A program made the position numbers and the translations under genes. Below, piece by piece: positions 56,932 to 64,000 of a stretch of 64,000 nucleotides of DNA. Source of the DNA: Ramlibacter agri. Its GTDB lineage: Bacteria > Pseudomonadota > Gammaproteobacteria > Burkholderiales > Burkholderiaceae_C. Position 1 is the first letter of the stretch. The number at the start of each line of letters is the position of its first letter. The stretch is from assembly GCF_012927085.1 (NCBI RefSeq), contig NZ_JABBFX010000001.1, positions 2,728,001 to 2,792,000 on the forward strand, in the 5' to 3' direction. The notes beneath the pieces are model-generated. The model ran no database searches, was not told the DNA's origin, and worked only from the letters and a program-made list of their open reading frames with translations.

Positions 56932-57678
56932 ATGGCCATGCTTGGACAAGGAGCCCTCGCCATGTGGTGGAACATGGCGCCGGAGCACAGGGCGGATTTC
57001 GAGGACTGGCACACGCACGAGCACTTCCCCGAGCGGCTGGGGGTGCCGGGCTTCCGGCGCGCCTCGCGCTGGACCCGCGCGGACGGCGGCGAGGGCGTGT
57101 TCGTGCTGTACGAACTGGAAAGCCATGCGACGCTGTCTTCGCCGGCCTACCTGGCGCGGCTCAACGCGCCGACGCCCTGGTCGACGCGGCTGATGCCGCA
57201 CCATCGCAACATGGTGCGCGGGCAGACGCGGGTGCTGCAATCGCTGGGTGCCGTGATCGCTCGCCGGGCGCTGACCCTCCGGCTGTCGCCGGCACCAGGG
57301 AAGGCGCAGGCGCTGCAGGCTGCGCTTCAATCGCTGATGGCCGGCATCGCGGCCACGCCCGGCTTCGCCGGAGCGCACCTGTTGCAGCACGAGACCCCGC
57401 GGATTCCGCAGACGACCGAGCAGAGGATTCGCGGCGCTGCCGACCAGGTCGCGGACTGGGTCCTGGTTGTGTGTGCCTATGACACACAGGCCCTGGAAGC
57501 GTTCGCTGCGAACGAGCTGTCGGCAAGCGCGCTCGAGGCGCTGGGCGCCACCACGGGCTCGGTCCAGGCCATTTACGAACTAGCGTGTTCCGCGACGCCC
57601 GACGACGTCCCGTGCACGAAACAGGAGGGGACGGGTCTTGGCGGACGAGATGAAGGTCACCCTGGAGACCGCTCCTGA
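56932..57678 (+). CDS. dimeric alpha/beta-barrel-type hypothetical protein
   Basis: A 248-residue protein with two ferredoxin-like halves. WWNMAPEHRADFEDWHTHEHFPERLGVPGFRRASRW at the start and ALQSLMAGIAATPGFAGAHLLQHETPRIPQTTEQ in the second half look like the dimeric alpha/beta-barrel (EthD/DUF4286-like) fold. It starts four bases after the permease and is probably co-expressed. The last 30 residues overlap the following gene in another frame. A role in handling the transported compound is plausible; no reaction can be assigned. Confidence 0.65.
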   Translation: MAMLGQGALAMWWNMAPEHRADFEDWHTHEHFPERLGVPGFRRASRWTRADGGEGVFVLYELESHATLSSPAYLARLNAPTPWSTRLMPHHRNMVRGQTRVLQSLGAVIARRALTLRLSPAPGKAQALQAALQSLMAGIAATPGFAGAHLLQHETPRIPQTTEQRIRGAADQVADWVLVVCAYDTQALEAFAANELSASALEALGATTGSVQAIYELACSATPDDVPCTKQEGTGLGGRDEGHPGDRS

Positions 57679-58099
57679 CAACCAGCTGATGCGCGCGCAT
57701 CGGGTCGCCAGCAAGACCCTCGAGCGTGAAGACATCGACTGGCTGTGCAACGGGTTCGCGGCCTTCCTGGCCAGCGCCGGCCGCGTTCCGCTGGAACGCT
57801 GCCTGCGCCTGCCGGCCAACGAACGCGCGCTGAGCCGCGCACGGCGCGATGACCTGCTGTGCGCGGCCTGGCTCGAGACCGACCCCGCGCTGTCCGCGTG
57901 GCAACGCTCCGAAGCCCTGGCCGCGGAGGTGCGGCGCTTCGGCGCGCGCAAGTGGCCGCGCTGGTCGACGCTAGGCGCGGCTCCCGATGGCGCCAGCGCC
58001 ATCGAACGGGCGCTCTTCGAAGCGTTCCGCTCCCACGAGCGCATCCCCGGAACCGCCATGCAACTGCACAACATCGCGGCGCCATGCCGCGGCGAATGA
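57638..58099 (+). CDS. hypothetical protein with TTG start
   Basis: A 153-residue protein I do not recognise. It begins MADEMKVTLETAPDNQLMRAHRVASKT and is largely helical and charged. A strong AGGAGGGG site (57623-57630) sits nine bases before the TTG at 57638, a better spacing than for the ATG at 57650. It overlaps the end of the alpha/beta-barrel gene by 41 bases in another frame. The codon use and high GC third positions match its neighbours, so it looks real. Function unknown. Confidence 0.6.
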   Translation: MADEMKVTLETAPDNQLMRAHRVASKTLEREDIDWLCNGFAAFLASAGRVPLERCLRLPANERALSRARRDDLLCAAWLETDPALSAWQRSEALAAEVRRFGARKWPRWSTLGAAPDGASAIERALFEAFRSHERIPGTAMQLHNIAAPCRGE

Positions 58100-58105
58100 A
58101 GCGGC

Positions 58106-58187
58106 CACAAAATTTGTTGTCGGTCCAATTTTGTGACCCTCTCCCTAGACTCGTCCGCCTGATTGCACCAAACACTGGAGACGAACG
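58106..58187 (+). promoter_or_regulatory. control region of paralogue A with CACAAAATT inverted repeat
   Basis: CACAAAATT (58106-58114) and AATTTTGTG (58127-58135) form a 9-base inverted repeat with a 12-base spacer, 21 bases start to start. A -10-like TAGACT lies at 58146-58151 and a GGAGA ribosome site precedes the ATG. The whole 82-base stretch aligns without gaps to the region upstream of the paralogue at 61263; by eye about 72 of 82 bases agree. A shared regulator is likely. Confidence 0.7.
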
Positions 58188-59318
58188 ATGGAGAGACGCA
58201 ATTTCCTTTCGGGAGCGGCCGTCATGGCAGCCGGGATGGCCTTGGTCAAGGAGGCCACTGCGCAAGCGGTCACGGCGACGCCGCAGAAGCTGGTCACGCA
58301 GCTCTGGTCGCGCCACCTGCAATGGGTCAGCACCCAGGCCTATGCGCAAGCCAACCCCGAAAGCGCCGGCATCATGATCGGCGATGCGCTCCGGCAGTGC
58401 GGCTATGCCGCCGTCGACCTCACGGTGCGTGCCGACGGCCATGTGCTGCCCCAGAACGTGGCCACGGTGCTGCCGCTGATGCTCAAGGGCATCCGCAGCA
58501 CGGGCGCGATCTGCGACCACATCGGCGTCAATTTCGCGCCGCCGGCCGATGCGAACAACACGCAGTGGATCGCGGACCAGTACGTGCACGAGATCCTGTC
58601 GGTGGCCGCCGCCAACGGCATCAAGAAGTACCGCTTCAACAATGCCGGCGCCGCCAGCTTCGCGCCGAACACCTACGGCGCCGCCATGACGGCGGTGCTC
58701 GATGGCGTCCGGGCGAACCACCAGCGCCTGGCAGCGATCAACAGCCAGTACGGCGGCCTGTGCGGCGTGGCCCACACGCACGGCAGCAACATCGGCACCA
58801 CGGTGTACGACTACGAGTACTCGATGCGCGACATCGATCCCAACCTGGTTGCCATCAACTTCGCGATCAGCCACACGGCGGGGGCCGCGCCGCCGCCGTC
58901 GTCGGGCACCGCGCTGTGGCAGCTGGAACTGCGCCGCCACATGCCGCGCATCAAATGCACGGCCGTCGAGGACATGAAGGCCGCGGTCGACGCGACGACC
59001 GGCGCTGTAAGCACCAGCACGATCGAGCCGCTGCCGGCCACCACCGGCGGCGGCCTGATCAACTGGACCTCGTTCTACCAGCTGCTGCTGAACGGCGGCT
59101 ACAGCGGCGCGGCCGAGTCGCAGATCGAGTACAGCATCCCTGACGCCCTCGGCGGGACGATCAGCCTGAACAGCGCCTTCTTCGCGGACAACGCCGCGTT
59201 CACTTCGGGCCGGCTGACGCGCGCCATGATGCTCGCGACCATGAAGAACGCGTCCGACTTCATCCGGGCGCGGGCGACGGCTGCCGGCTGGGGCCAGAAC
59301 GGGACGCTGATCGTCTGA
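58188..59318 (+). CDS. exported TIM-barrel (sugar phosphate isomerase/epimerase-like) protein, paralogue A
   Basis: A 376-residue protein. The N-terminus MERRNFLSGAAVMAAGMALV with RRNFLSG suggests twin-arginine export, cleavage after TAQA. The body begins LVTQLWSRHLQWVSTQAYAQA, then QCGYAAVDLTVRADGHVLPQNV, and has ICDHIGVNF and CGVAHTHGSNIG, a pattern of a metal-dependent xylose-isomerase-like TIM barrel. IKCTAVEDMKA and INWTSFYQLLLNGGYSGAAESQIEYSI are strongly shared with paralogue B at 60010. Export of such a barrel is unusual. The substrate is unknown. Confidence 0.8.
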   Translation: MERRNFLSGAAVMAAGMALVKEATAQAVTATPQKLVTQLWSRHLQWVSTQAYAQANPESAGIMIGDALRQCGYAAVDLTVRADGHVLPQNVATVLPLMLKGIRSTGAICDHIGVNFAPPADANNTQWIADQYVHEILSVAAANGIKKYRFNNAGAASFAPNTYGAAMTAVLDGVRANHQRLAAINSQYGGLCGVAHTHGSNIGTTVYDYEYSMRDIDPNLVAINFAISHTAGAAPPPSSGTALWQLELRRHMPRIKCTAVEDMKAAVDATTGAVSTSTIEPLPATTGGGLINWTSFYQLLLNGGYSGAAESQIEYSIPDALGGTISLNSAFFADNAAFTSGRLTRAMMLATMKNASDFIRARATAAGWGQNGTLIV

Positions 59319-59325
59319 GCGCGCC

Positions 59326-59949
59326 ATGAAGGACGAAGTGTTCGGCCTGTTCCCCACGCCCGTCCTGCGTGCGCCGGGCGTGCTCGGCAAGCGCCTGGTC
59401 GACGGCCTGGTGCAGCACTTCAGCGCGCGGGCCACGCAGGACAACCAGGAGTCCGGCCAGCTGTCGCACACCGCGATGCTCGGCGCCCAGGACAGCCCGC
59501 TGCTGGTGGAGGCGGCGCTGGCGATCACGCCGAAGATCGTCGACATGGGCGCGCTCCTGTTCGGCCAGCGGCTCGAGTGGGCGATCAAGGCGATGTGGGT
59601 CAATGTGCTGGAGCCTGGCGGCATGCAGGCACAGCACGTCCACGCCAACAGCTTCGTGTCGGGCATCGTCTACCTGACGCCGACGCACCCGGGTTCGCAG
59701 ACCGTGTTCATGAAGTCGTCCACCGGCACCGACTTCGTCTTCAGGAGCGCGGGCCCGCAGGTGGCGTCCACGCCGTTCAACGCCGAGCGCTGGGTCAGCC
59801 CCGCGCCGGCGCCGGGCGACCTGCTGCTGTTCCCCAGCTACCTGCTGCACGCCGTCCCCCCCAACCAGGGTGAACGCCGCATGACGATGTCGTTCAACGC
59901 CATCCCGCACGGCCTGGACTCCTGGGGTTACCAGGTCCAATTCGGCTGA
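59326..59949 (+). CDS. putative 2OG-Fe(II) oxygenase family protein
   Basis: A 207-residue protein of the TIGR02466-type putative 2-oxoglutarate/Fe(II) oxygenase family. FGLFPTPVLRAP starts it; the core is WVNVLEPGGMQAQHVHANSFVSGIVYL, with His104 and His106, and the distal LHAVPPNQGERRMTMSFN has His175 and Arg185, the expected distal metal ligand and 2-oxoglutarate contact. No signal peptide. It lies seven bases after paralogue A and probably shares its transcript. Substrate unknown; such enzymes hydroxylate peptides or small molecules. Confidence 0.85.
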   Translation: MKDEVFGLFPTPVLRAPGVLGKRLVDGLVQHFSARATQDNQESGQLSHTAMLGAQDSPLLVEAALAITPKIVDMGALLFGQRLEWAIKAMWVNVLEPGGMQAQHVHANSFVSGIVYLTPTHPGSQTVFMKSSTGTDFVFRSAGPQVASTPFNAERWVSPAPAPGDLLLFPSYLLHAVPPNQGERRMTMSFNAIPHGLDSWGYQVQFG

Positions 59950-59962
59950 ATCTCCGCTCATG

Positions 59963-59994
59963 AAAAAGGGCGCGCCGCCTGGCGCGCCCTTTTT
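59963..59994. terminator. bidirectional intrinsic terminator
   Basis: A perfect 14-base inverted repeat, AAAAAGGGCGCGCC (59963-59976) and GGCGCGCCCTTTTT (59981-59994), loop GCCT. The T-runs at both ends suit both the plus-strand oxygenase gene and the minus-strand paralogue B. Confidence 0.92.
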
Positions 59995-60009
59995 CCTGCC
60001 CGGTCCAAT

Positions 60010-61263
60010 TCAGAGGATGGAGCTGTTGCTGCCGTCCTTGCCCCAACCCGCAGACGCCGCCCGCTCCCGGATGAAGGTGGAGGCGTTCTTCATGGTCCGG
60101 GTCATCATGGCGGGCGTCAGCCGGCCCGAGGTGAACGCGGCGTTGTCCGAGAAGAAGGCGGTGTTCAGGCTGATCGTCCCGCCGAGGGCGTCGGGGATGC
60201 TGTACTCGATCTGCGACTCGGCCGCGCCGCTGAAGCCGCCGCGCAGCAGGTGCCCGTAGAAGTTGTCCCAGTTGATCACGCCGCCGCCCTTGGTGCCCGG
60301 CAGCGGTTCGATCGTGGTGCCGCTCAAGGCGCCGGTGCTGGCGTTGACCGTCGCCTTCATGTCCTCGACGGCCGTGCACTTGATGCGCGGCATGTGGCGG
60401 CGCATCTGCAGTTCCCACGCCGGATTGCTGGCTCCGCCCAGCGCCGCGCCGGCCGTGTGGCTGATGGCGAGGTTGATGGCGATCAGGCTGGGGTCGATGT
60501 CGCGCATCGCATAGTCGTAGTCGTACACGCTGGTGCCGATGTTGCTGCCGTGCGTGTGGGCCACGCCGCACAGGTTGCCGTACTTCGCGTTCAGCGCCGC
60601 CAGGCGCTCGTGGTTCACGCGGACGCCATCGAGCAGCGCCGACATCGTGTCGCCGAAGGTGTTGTTCGCGAAGGATGCGAGCGTCAGGGTGCCCGTGGTG
60701 CCGGGGACCGCCGTGCCGCCGGCATTGTTGAAGCGGTACCTCTTGATGCCGTTGGCGCCGGCCACCGCGAGCACTTCTTCCACGTTCTCGGCCACGAGCC
60801 AGCTGGTGTTGAGCGGGTCGGTCAGCGGCGTGAAGTTGACGCCGATGTGGTCGCAGATGGCGCCCGTGCTGCGGATGCCTTTCAGCATGTCCGGCAGGTG
60901 CGTCTTGACGTTCTGCGGCAGCACATGGCCGTCGGCGCGCACCGTCAGGTCGACGGCGGCATAGCCGCACGCCAGCAGGGCCTCGCCGATCTTGACGCCG
61001 ATGCCGTAGGGGTCGCTTCCGGCCTGGGCCTCGGCCTGGGTGCTGACCCATTGCAGGTGGCGCGACCAAAGCTGCGTCACCAGTTGCTGGGGCTGCGCGG
61101 GCGTCGTGTCGACGGGAGGGGTGGTCGACCCGGTGTCGACGGGAGTGTCAGTGCCCGACGGCCCTGGCGTCACCGGCGGGGAGTCCGAACCGCCGCCGCA
61201 GGCTGACAATCCGACTCCAGCCACCATGGCGGCGGCTCCCGAAAGAAAATGGCGTCTCTCCAT
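60010..61263 (-). CDS. lipoprotein TIM-barrel (sugar phosphate isomerase/epimerase-like) protein, paralogue B
   Basis: A 417-residue paralogue of the protein at 58188. The N-terminus MERRHFLSGAAAMVAGVGLSAC carries both an RR motif and a lipobox (LSAC, Cys22), then a Gly/Ser/Pro/Thr linker of about 40 residues. The barrel repeats the same blocks (LVTQLWSRHLQWVSTQAEAQA, CGYAAVDLTVRADGHVLPQNV, KCTAVEDMKATV). So one paralogue is soluble and the other predicted to be anchored to a membrane, with the same fold outside the cytoplasm. Convergent with paralogue A and the oxygenase. Confidence 0.8.
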   Translation of the reverse strand: MERRHFLSGAAAMVAGVGLSACGGGSDSPPVTPGPSGTDTPVDTGSTTPPVDTTPAQPQQLVTQLWSRHLQWVSTQAEAQAGSDPYGIGVKIGEALLACGYAAVDLTVRADGHVLPQNVKTHLPDMLKGIRSTGAICDHIGVNFTPLTDPLNTSWLVAENVEEVLAVAGANGIKRYRFNNAGGTAVPGTTGTLTLASFANNTFGDTMSALLDGVRVNHERLAALNAKYGNLCGVAHTHGSNIGTSVYDYDYAMRDIDPSLIAINLAISHTAGAALGGASNPAWELQMRRHMPRIKCTAVEDMKATVNASTGALSGTTIEPLPGTKGGGVINWDNFYGHLLRGGFSGAAESQIEYSIPDALGGTISLNTAFFSDNAAFTSGRLTPAMMTRTMKNASTFIRERAASAGWGKDGSNSSIL

Positions 61264-61345
61264 CGTTCGTCTCCATTGTTTGATGCAATCGAACGAACGA
61301 GTCTAGGGAGAGGGCCACAAAATTGGGCCCGCAACAAATTTTGTG
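61264..61345 (-). promoter_or_regulatory. control region of paralogue B with CACAAAATT inverted repeat
   Basis: On the minus strand the same elements occur in the same order and spacing as upstream of paralogue A: arms at 61337-61345 and 61316-61324 (12-base spacer), a TAGACT at 61300-61305 and GGAGA before the ATG. The two regions are therefore inverted copies about 3.2 kb apart. Confidence 0.7.
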
Positions 61346-61376
61346 GAGCCGCGGGGCGACCCCCGCGATGCTCCGC

Positions 61377-61520
61377 TTACTTGTTCTTCAGCTTCCCCTT
61401 CGGCATGACGGAGGTGACGGGCGGCATCGGCCGGTCCGAGCCGCTGCCTTCCTTGGGCGGCGAAGTGTCCTTCTTCGGCTTCTTCGCCATCTTGTTGCTG
61501 CGTTGTTCGCCTTTGGGCAT
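61377..61520 (-). CDS. small basic hypothetical protein (47 residues)
   Basis: A 47-residue protein starting MPKGEQRSNKMAKKPKKD and ending MPKGKLKNK, rich in Lys and Pro and without hydrophobic stretches. An AGGAGA site sits seven bases upstream of the ATG at 61520, which supports real translation. Similar very small basic proteins (MxKGxQRSNKxxKKPKK) are, from memory, widespread in Burkholderiales. Nucleic-acid binding is a guess from charge only. Confidence 0.7.
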   Translation of the reverse strand: MPKGEQRSNKMAKKPKKDTSPPKEGSGSDRPMPPVTSVMPKGKLKNK

Positions 61521-61557
61521 GAAGGTCTCCTGTGAGTGTGCTGTAACTGTAGCCCAG

Positions 61558-62187
61558 TCAGGGCTTGCTGCCCGCCTGGAAGTAGCTGCGGATCGCCTTG
61601 GGGACGGCCTTGCGTTGCGCTTTTTGCACCTTCAGCAACAGCTCGTGCGGCACGTGCTCCAGCTCGTAATCGCGCTGCAGGTCGCCCTGGATGCGCGCCA
61701 GCAGCGCCGCGGCCACTTCGGCGTCCGCCAGCGCCCGGTGCGCGCGCCCCGACGAAGGCAGCGCATGGAAGGCGGCCAGCGAGCCGAGCTTGTAGCTCCC
61801 GGCTTCCGGATAGAGCCTTCGCGACAGCAGCAGGGTGCAGGCGAAAGGCGGCTGGGCCGGGGTGTCGCTGCCCAGGCGCTCGAGCTCGGCCTCCCAGAAG
61901 CGCTGGTCGAAGGACGCGTTGTGCGCCACCATGGGCGTGGCGCCGACGAAGCGGGCGGCTTCCGCCATCACTTCCTCGGCCGGCGGCGCCGCCTGCACCA
62001 TCTCGTTGCTGATGCCGGTGTAGGCCTCGATGAAGGGCGAGATGCGCACGCCGGCGTTCATCAGCGACTGGAAGCGGCCGACCACCTGGTCGCCCTCCAG
62101 GATCACGATGGCGACCTCGGTCGCCCGGTCACCCAGGGCGGGCGACAGGCCGGTGGTTTCGAAGTCGATGACGGCGACGGGTTTCAT
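61558..62187 (-). CDS. DnaQ-like (polymerase III epsilon-type) 3'-5' exonuclease
   Basis: A 209-residue DEDDh exonuclease. Motif I is VIDFETTGLSP (Asp8, Glu10), motif II MVAHNASFDQRFWE, and motif III GRAHRALADAEVAAALL with the His-x4-Asp pair. It is shorter than DNA polymerase III epsilon and lacks its C-terminal binding tail, so it is probably a repair or RNA-trimming exonuclease. Its start overlaps the stop of the EamA gene (ATGA). Confidence 0.9.
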   Translation of the reverse strand: MKPVAVIDFETTGLSPALGDRATEVAIVILEGDQVVGRFQSLMNAGVRISPFIEAYTGISNEMVQAAPPAEEVMAEAARFVGATPMVAHNASFDQRFWEAELERLGSDTPAQPPFACTLLLSRRLYPEAGSYKLGSLAAFHALPSSGRAHRALADAEVAAALLARIQGDLQRDYELEHVPHELLLKVQKAQRKAVPKAIRSYFQAGSKP

Positions 62188-63113
62188 GGGCGGGAGGAAG
62201 CAGGGGGAAGCCGCTGCGCGAGCAGCACGCAGCACAGGGCACAGAAGACGAGGAAGACGCCGGCCCATTGCAGGGGCGCGATCGTTTCGCCGAGGAAGGC
62301 GATGCCGGCCAGCATGCCGATGACGGGCACGCCCAGGCTGAAGGGGGCGACGCGGCTGGCGGCGAAGCGCTTCAGCAGCCCGGTCCACAGGCCGTAGGCG
62401 AGGCTGGTCGCCAGCCAGCCCAGCGCGGCGACCGCGGCCCAGGCCTGCCAGGGTGCGTGCCTCCAGTTGCCCTGGGACCCGGGCGGGTCGAAGCACCAGG
62501 ACAACAGCAGGAAGGGAACGATGGCCACCGCGCTGGCCCAGACGACGAAGGGCAGCGGCTGGAAGGCGCCGCTGTCCTGCTGCGCCTTGCGCACGACGAT
62601 GTTGGAGCAGGCCCACATGAAGGCGGAGCCCAGGTTCAGCGCCAGGCCCCAGCCGGTGACGGCCGTCCCGTGCGCCGTCCAGACGTTGGCGGCGAAGCAG
62701 GCCAGGCCCGCCGCCGCAAAAGCGAAGCCCACGCGCAGCGGGCCGCCGATGCGCTCGCGCAGCAGCATGGCGCCGAGGATCGCGGTGAAGAAGACCTGCG
62801 TCTGCATCACGACCGAAGCCACCGCCGCCGTCATGCCCACGCGCAGCGCGACGAACAGCAGCCCGAACTGGCCGACGCCCTGCGTCAGCCCGAAGGCGAG
62901 GATCCAGCGCGGCCGGACCTGCGGCAGCCCGACCCAGAACGCCAGCGGCAGGAAGGCCAGCCCGAAGCGGGCGGCGCCCAGCTGGAAGGGCGTGAAGGAG
63001 GCGAGGCCCACCTTCATCACCACGAAATTCAGGCCCCAGATGACGATGACGGCCAGGACCGAGGCCAGGTCCGAGGGCTTGAAGGGTGTCTGTGCGTTCG
63101 TTGGAGTCGTCAT
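62184..63113 (-). CDS. EamA/DMT-family transporter
   Basis: A 309-residue membrane protein with ten predicted helices in two EamA repeats. VIVIWGLNFVVMKVGLASFTPFQLGAARFGLAFLPL is typical of the first repeat; the second repeat holds ALGWLATSLAYGLWTGLLKRFAASRVAPFSLGVPVIGMLAG. Members export amino acids, metabolites or drugs. It overlaps both the exonuclease gene (62184) and the HAD gene (63110) by four bases. Confidence 0.9.
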   Translation of the reverse strand: MTTPTNAQTPFKPSDLASVLAVIVIWGLNFVVMKVGLASFTPFQLGAARFGLAFLPLAFWVGLPQVRPRWILAFGLTQGVGQFGLLFVALRVGMTAAVASVVMQTQVFFTAILGAMLLRERIGGPLRVGFAFAAAGLACFAANVWTAHGTAVTGWGLALNLGSAFMWACSNIVVRKAQQDSGAFQPLPFVVWASAVAIVPFLLLSWCFDPPGSQGNWRHAPWQAWAAVAALGWLATSLAYGLWTGLLKRFAASRVAPFSLGVPVIGMLAGIAFLGETIAPLQWAGVFLVFCALCCVLLAQRLPPASSRP

Positions 63114-63727
63114 GCAGGCAGGCCGAAGTCGCGGGCGAGCGCGGCCGCCAGTGCAGGCACGTCGTTCAGCGCGTCATCGAAATGGATGCCATGCAGGCCC
63201 AGGGCCGTGGCGCGGGCCGCATTGCCGGCATCGTTGTCGATGAAGACGCATTCTCCGGCATCCGCGCCCGCGTTCTCCAGCGCGTGGCGGAAGATGGCTT
63301 CGGACTCCTTCGAGCAGCCCAGGTCGGCGGACACCACGATCGGGTCGAACAGCGCGTCCAGGTCCTGCACGGCGCGCAGCCGCCGGATGCGATCGGACTT
63401 GTTGTCGGTGATGATTCCGGCGCCGCAGCCGGCCGCGCGCAGGCGGCGTGCCAGCGCGAACATGGGCGCGTTGGCCGGCGTGCTGTCGAAGGCGTCCTGC
63501 AGCAGCTGCAAGGGCAGGGCGGCGCCCAGCTCCGCGCAGATCCGCGGCCAGGCTTCTTCGTGCGTCATCCGGCCCAACGTCAGCGCGTGGTTGTGGGGCG
63601 CGAAGGCCGCCCGCACGCGCTCCAGCGGCAGGCCGGCCGCCGCCGCAAGGTGGCGGCAGGTGGTCAGCGACCCGGTGCGGTCGGTGGTGAGCACGCCGTC
63701 GTAGTCGAAGAAGACGAACCGGATCAT
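63110..63727 (-). CDS. HAD-superfamily hydrolase
   Basis: A 205-residue phosphatase-type HAD protein. Motif I is FFDYDGVLTTD (nucleophile Asp8, acid Asp10), motif II IITDN, and motif IV VFIDNDAGNAARATALG. The cap is small and helical, type C1, as in DUF/YihX-like phosphatases. I use the ATG at 63727, since motif I normally lies within ten residues of the start. It would hydrolyse a phosphorylated metabolite. First gene of the three-gene overlapping operon. Confidence 0.88.
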   Translation of the reverse strand: MIRFVFFDYDGVLTTDRTGSLTTCRHLAAAAGLPLERVRAAFAPHNHALTLGRMTHEEAWPRICAELGAALPLQLLQDAFDSTPANAPMFALARRLRAAGCGAGIITDNKSDRIRRLRAVQDLDALFDPIVVSADLGCSKESEAIFRHALENAGADAGECVFIDNDAGNAARATALGLHGIHFDDALNDVPALAAALARDFGLPA

Positions 63728-63800
63728 CGCCGCCGAGCTTACTGCACGCTGCCGGCGGGCGAACCTTCGTATCATGCAGGTTCTTCCCCAAGGACCCGAC

Positions 63801-64000
63801 ATGGACCTCCACACCTGGCTGGTGTACCTGGCGGCCGCACTGGCGCTGTCGCTTTCGCCCGGCCCCAACGGGCTGCTGGCGCTGACGCACGGGGCCATGT
63901 ACGGCCATCGCATGACGGCGTACACGATCCTGGGCGGCGCTCTGGGCTTCATGGTGCTGATCGCCCTGTCGATGTTCGGGATCGGCGCGCTGCTGCAGGC
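63801..64000 (+). CDS. LysE/RhtB-family exporter, 3' partial
   Basis: The first 66 residues are visible and the gene runs off the window. MDLHTWLVYLAAALALSLSPGPNGLLALTHGAMYG has the SPGPN motif of LysE/RhtB amino-acid exporters at residues 19-23. It is divergent from the HAD gene, with 73 bases between the starts. Confidence 0.88.
   Translation, partial: MDLHTWLVYLAAALALSLSPGPNGLLALTHGAMYGHRMTAYTILGGALGFMVLIALSMFGIGALLQ

Overview
The window is dense, GC-rich bacterial DNA with about 70 protein genes, six tRNAs and no gap above about 280 bases except the tRNA cluster. Bug-family (TctC-like) periplasmic receptors, TRAP transport, CoA-linked aromatic catabolism, betaproteobacterial housekeeping genes (purF with cvpA and a SPOR protein, folC, gltX, argG, murB) and small RidA, PpnP and YajQ proteins point to a Burkholderiales bacterium, most likely Comamonadaceae (Ramlibacter/Variovorax-like). 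That placement is inference from gene content; no rRNA is present. I see no transposase, integrase, phage gene, plasmid gene or CRISPR array.

Layout. 1-3123: end of a Bug receptor gene, a tiny HTH protein, and a two-component Rieske oxygenase with its reductase. 3147-8496: FRG protein, MarR regulator, an MFS exporter of the EntS type, a retropepsin-like protease, YajQ and MurB. 8552-14367: a glycerol-3-phosphate-type ABC transporter (ugpC-B-A-E) behind a three-repeat Pho box, ending in two tandem endonuclease/exonuclease/phosphatase-fold genes where ugpQ might be expected. 14856-34554: a divergent catabolic island around a GntR/FCD regulator. The leftward arm has an acyl-CoA synthetase, two acyl-CoA dehydrogenases, a Bug receptor, thiolase plus DUF35 protein, a CoA-transferase, a LigB/DesZ-like extradiol dioxygenase, three tandem RraA/aldolase paralogues and an enoyl-CoA hydratase. 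The rightward arm has RidA, a LigJ-like hydratase, a Rieske oxygenase, a Bug receptor, a hydratase, a 3-hydroxyacyl-CoA dehydrogenase and an atypical SDR. Together they suggest import of an aromatic acid, CoA-dependent side-chain shortening, ring hydroxylation, extradiol cleavage and an oxalomesaconate-type lower pathway to pyruvate and oxaloacetate.

34608-47923: an HD-GYP protein, an alpha/beta hydrolase and an NTF2-like protein, then housekeeping genes (argG, ppnP, a glycine-zipper protein, an ArsC-like reductase, folC, SPOR protein, cvpA, purF, gltX). 47933-48670: a tandem duplication of the tRNA triplet Ala(GGC)-Glu(TTC)-Asp(GTC). 48670-53108: serine hydrolase, alpha-type carbonic anhydrase, CDF metal exporter, hemerythrin, a secreted hypothetical protein and a small HTH regulator. 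53138-58099: IclR regulator, TRAP receptor and fused DctQM permease with two small hypothetical genes.

58106-61345: the least familiar module. Two paralogous exported TIM-barrel proteins, one Tat-like and one a predicted lipoprotein, face each other across a 2OG-Fe(II) oxygenase-like gene and a bidirectional terminator. Both paralogues carry nearly identical 82-bp upstream regions with the same inverted repeat. The window ends with a 47-residue basic protein, an overlapping exonuclease/EamA/HAD operon and the start of a LysE-family exporter gene.
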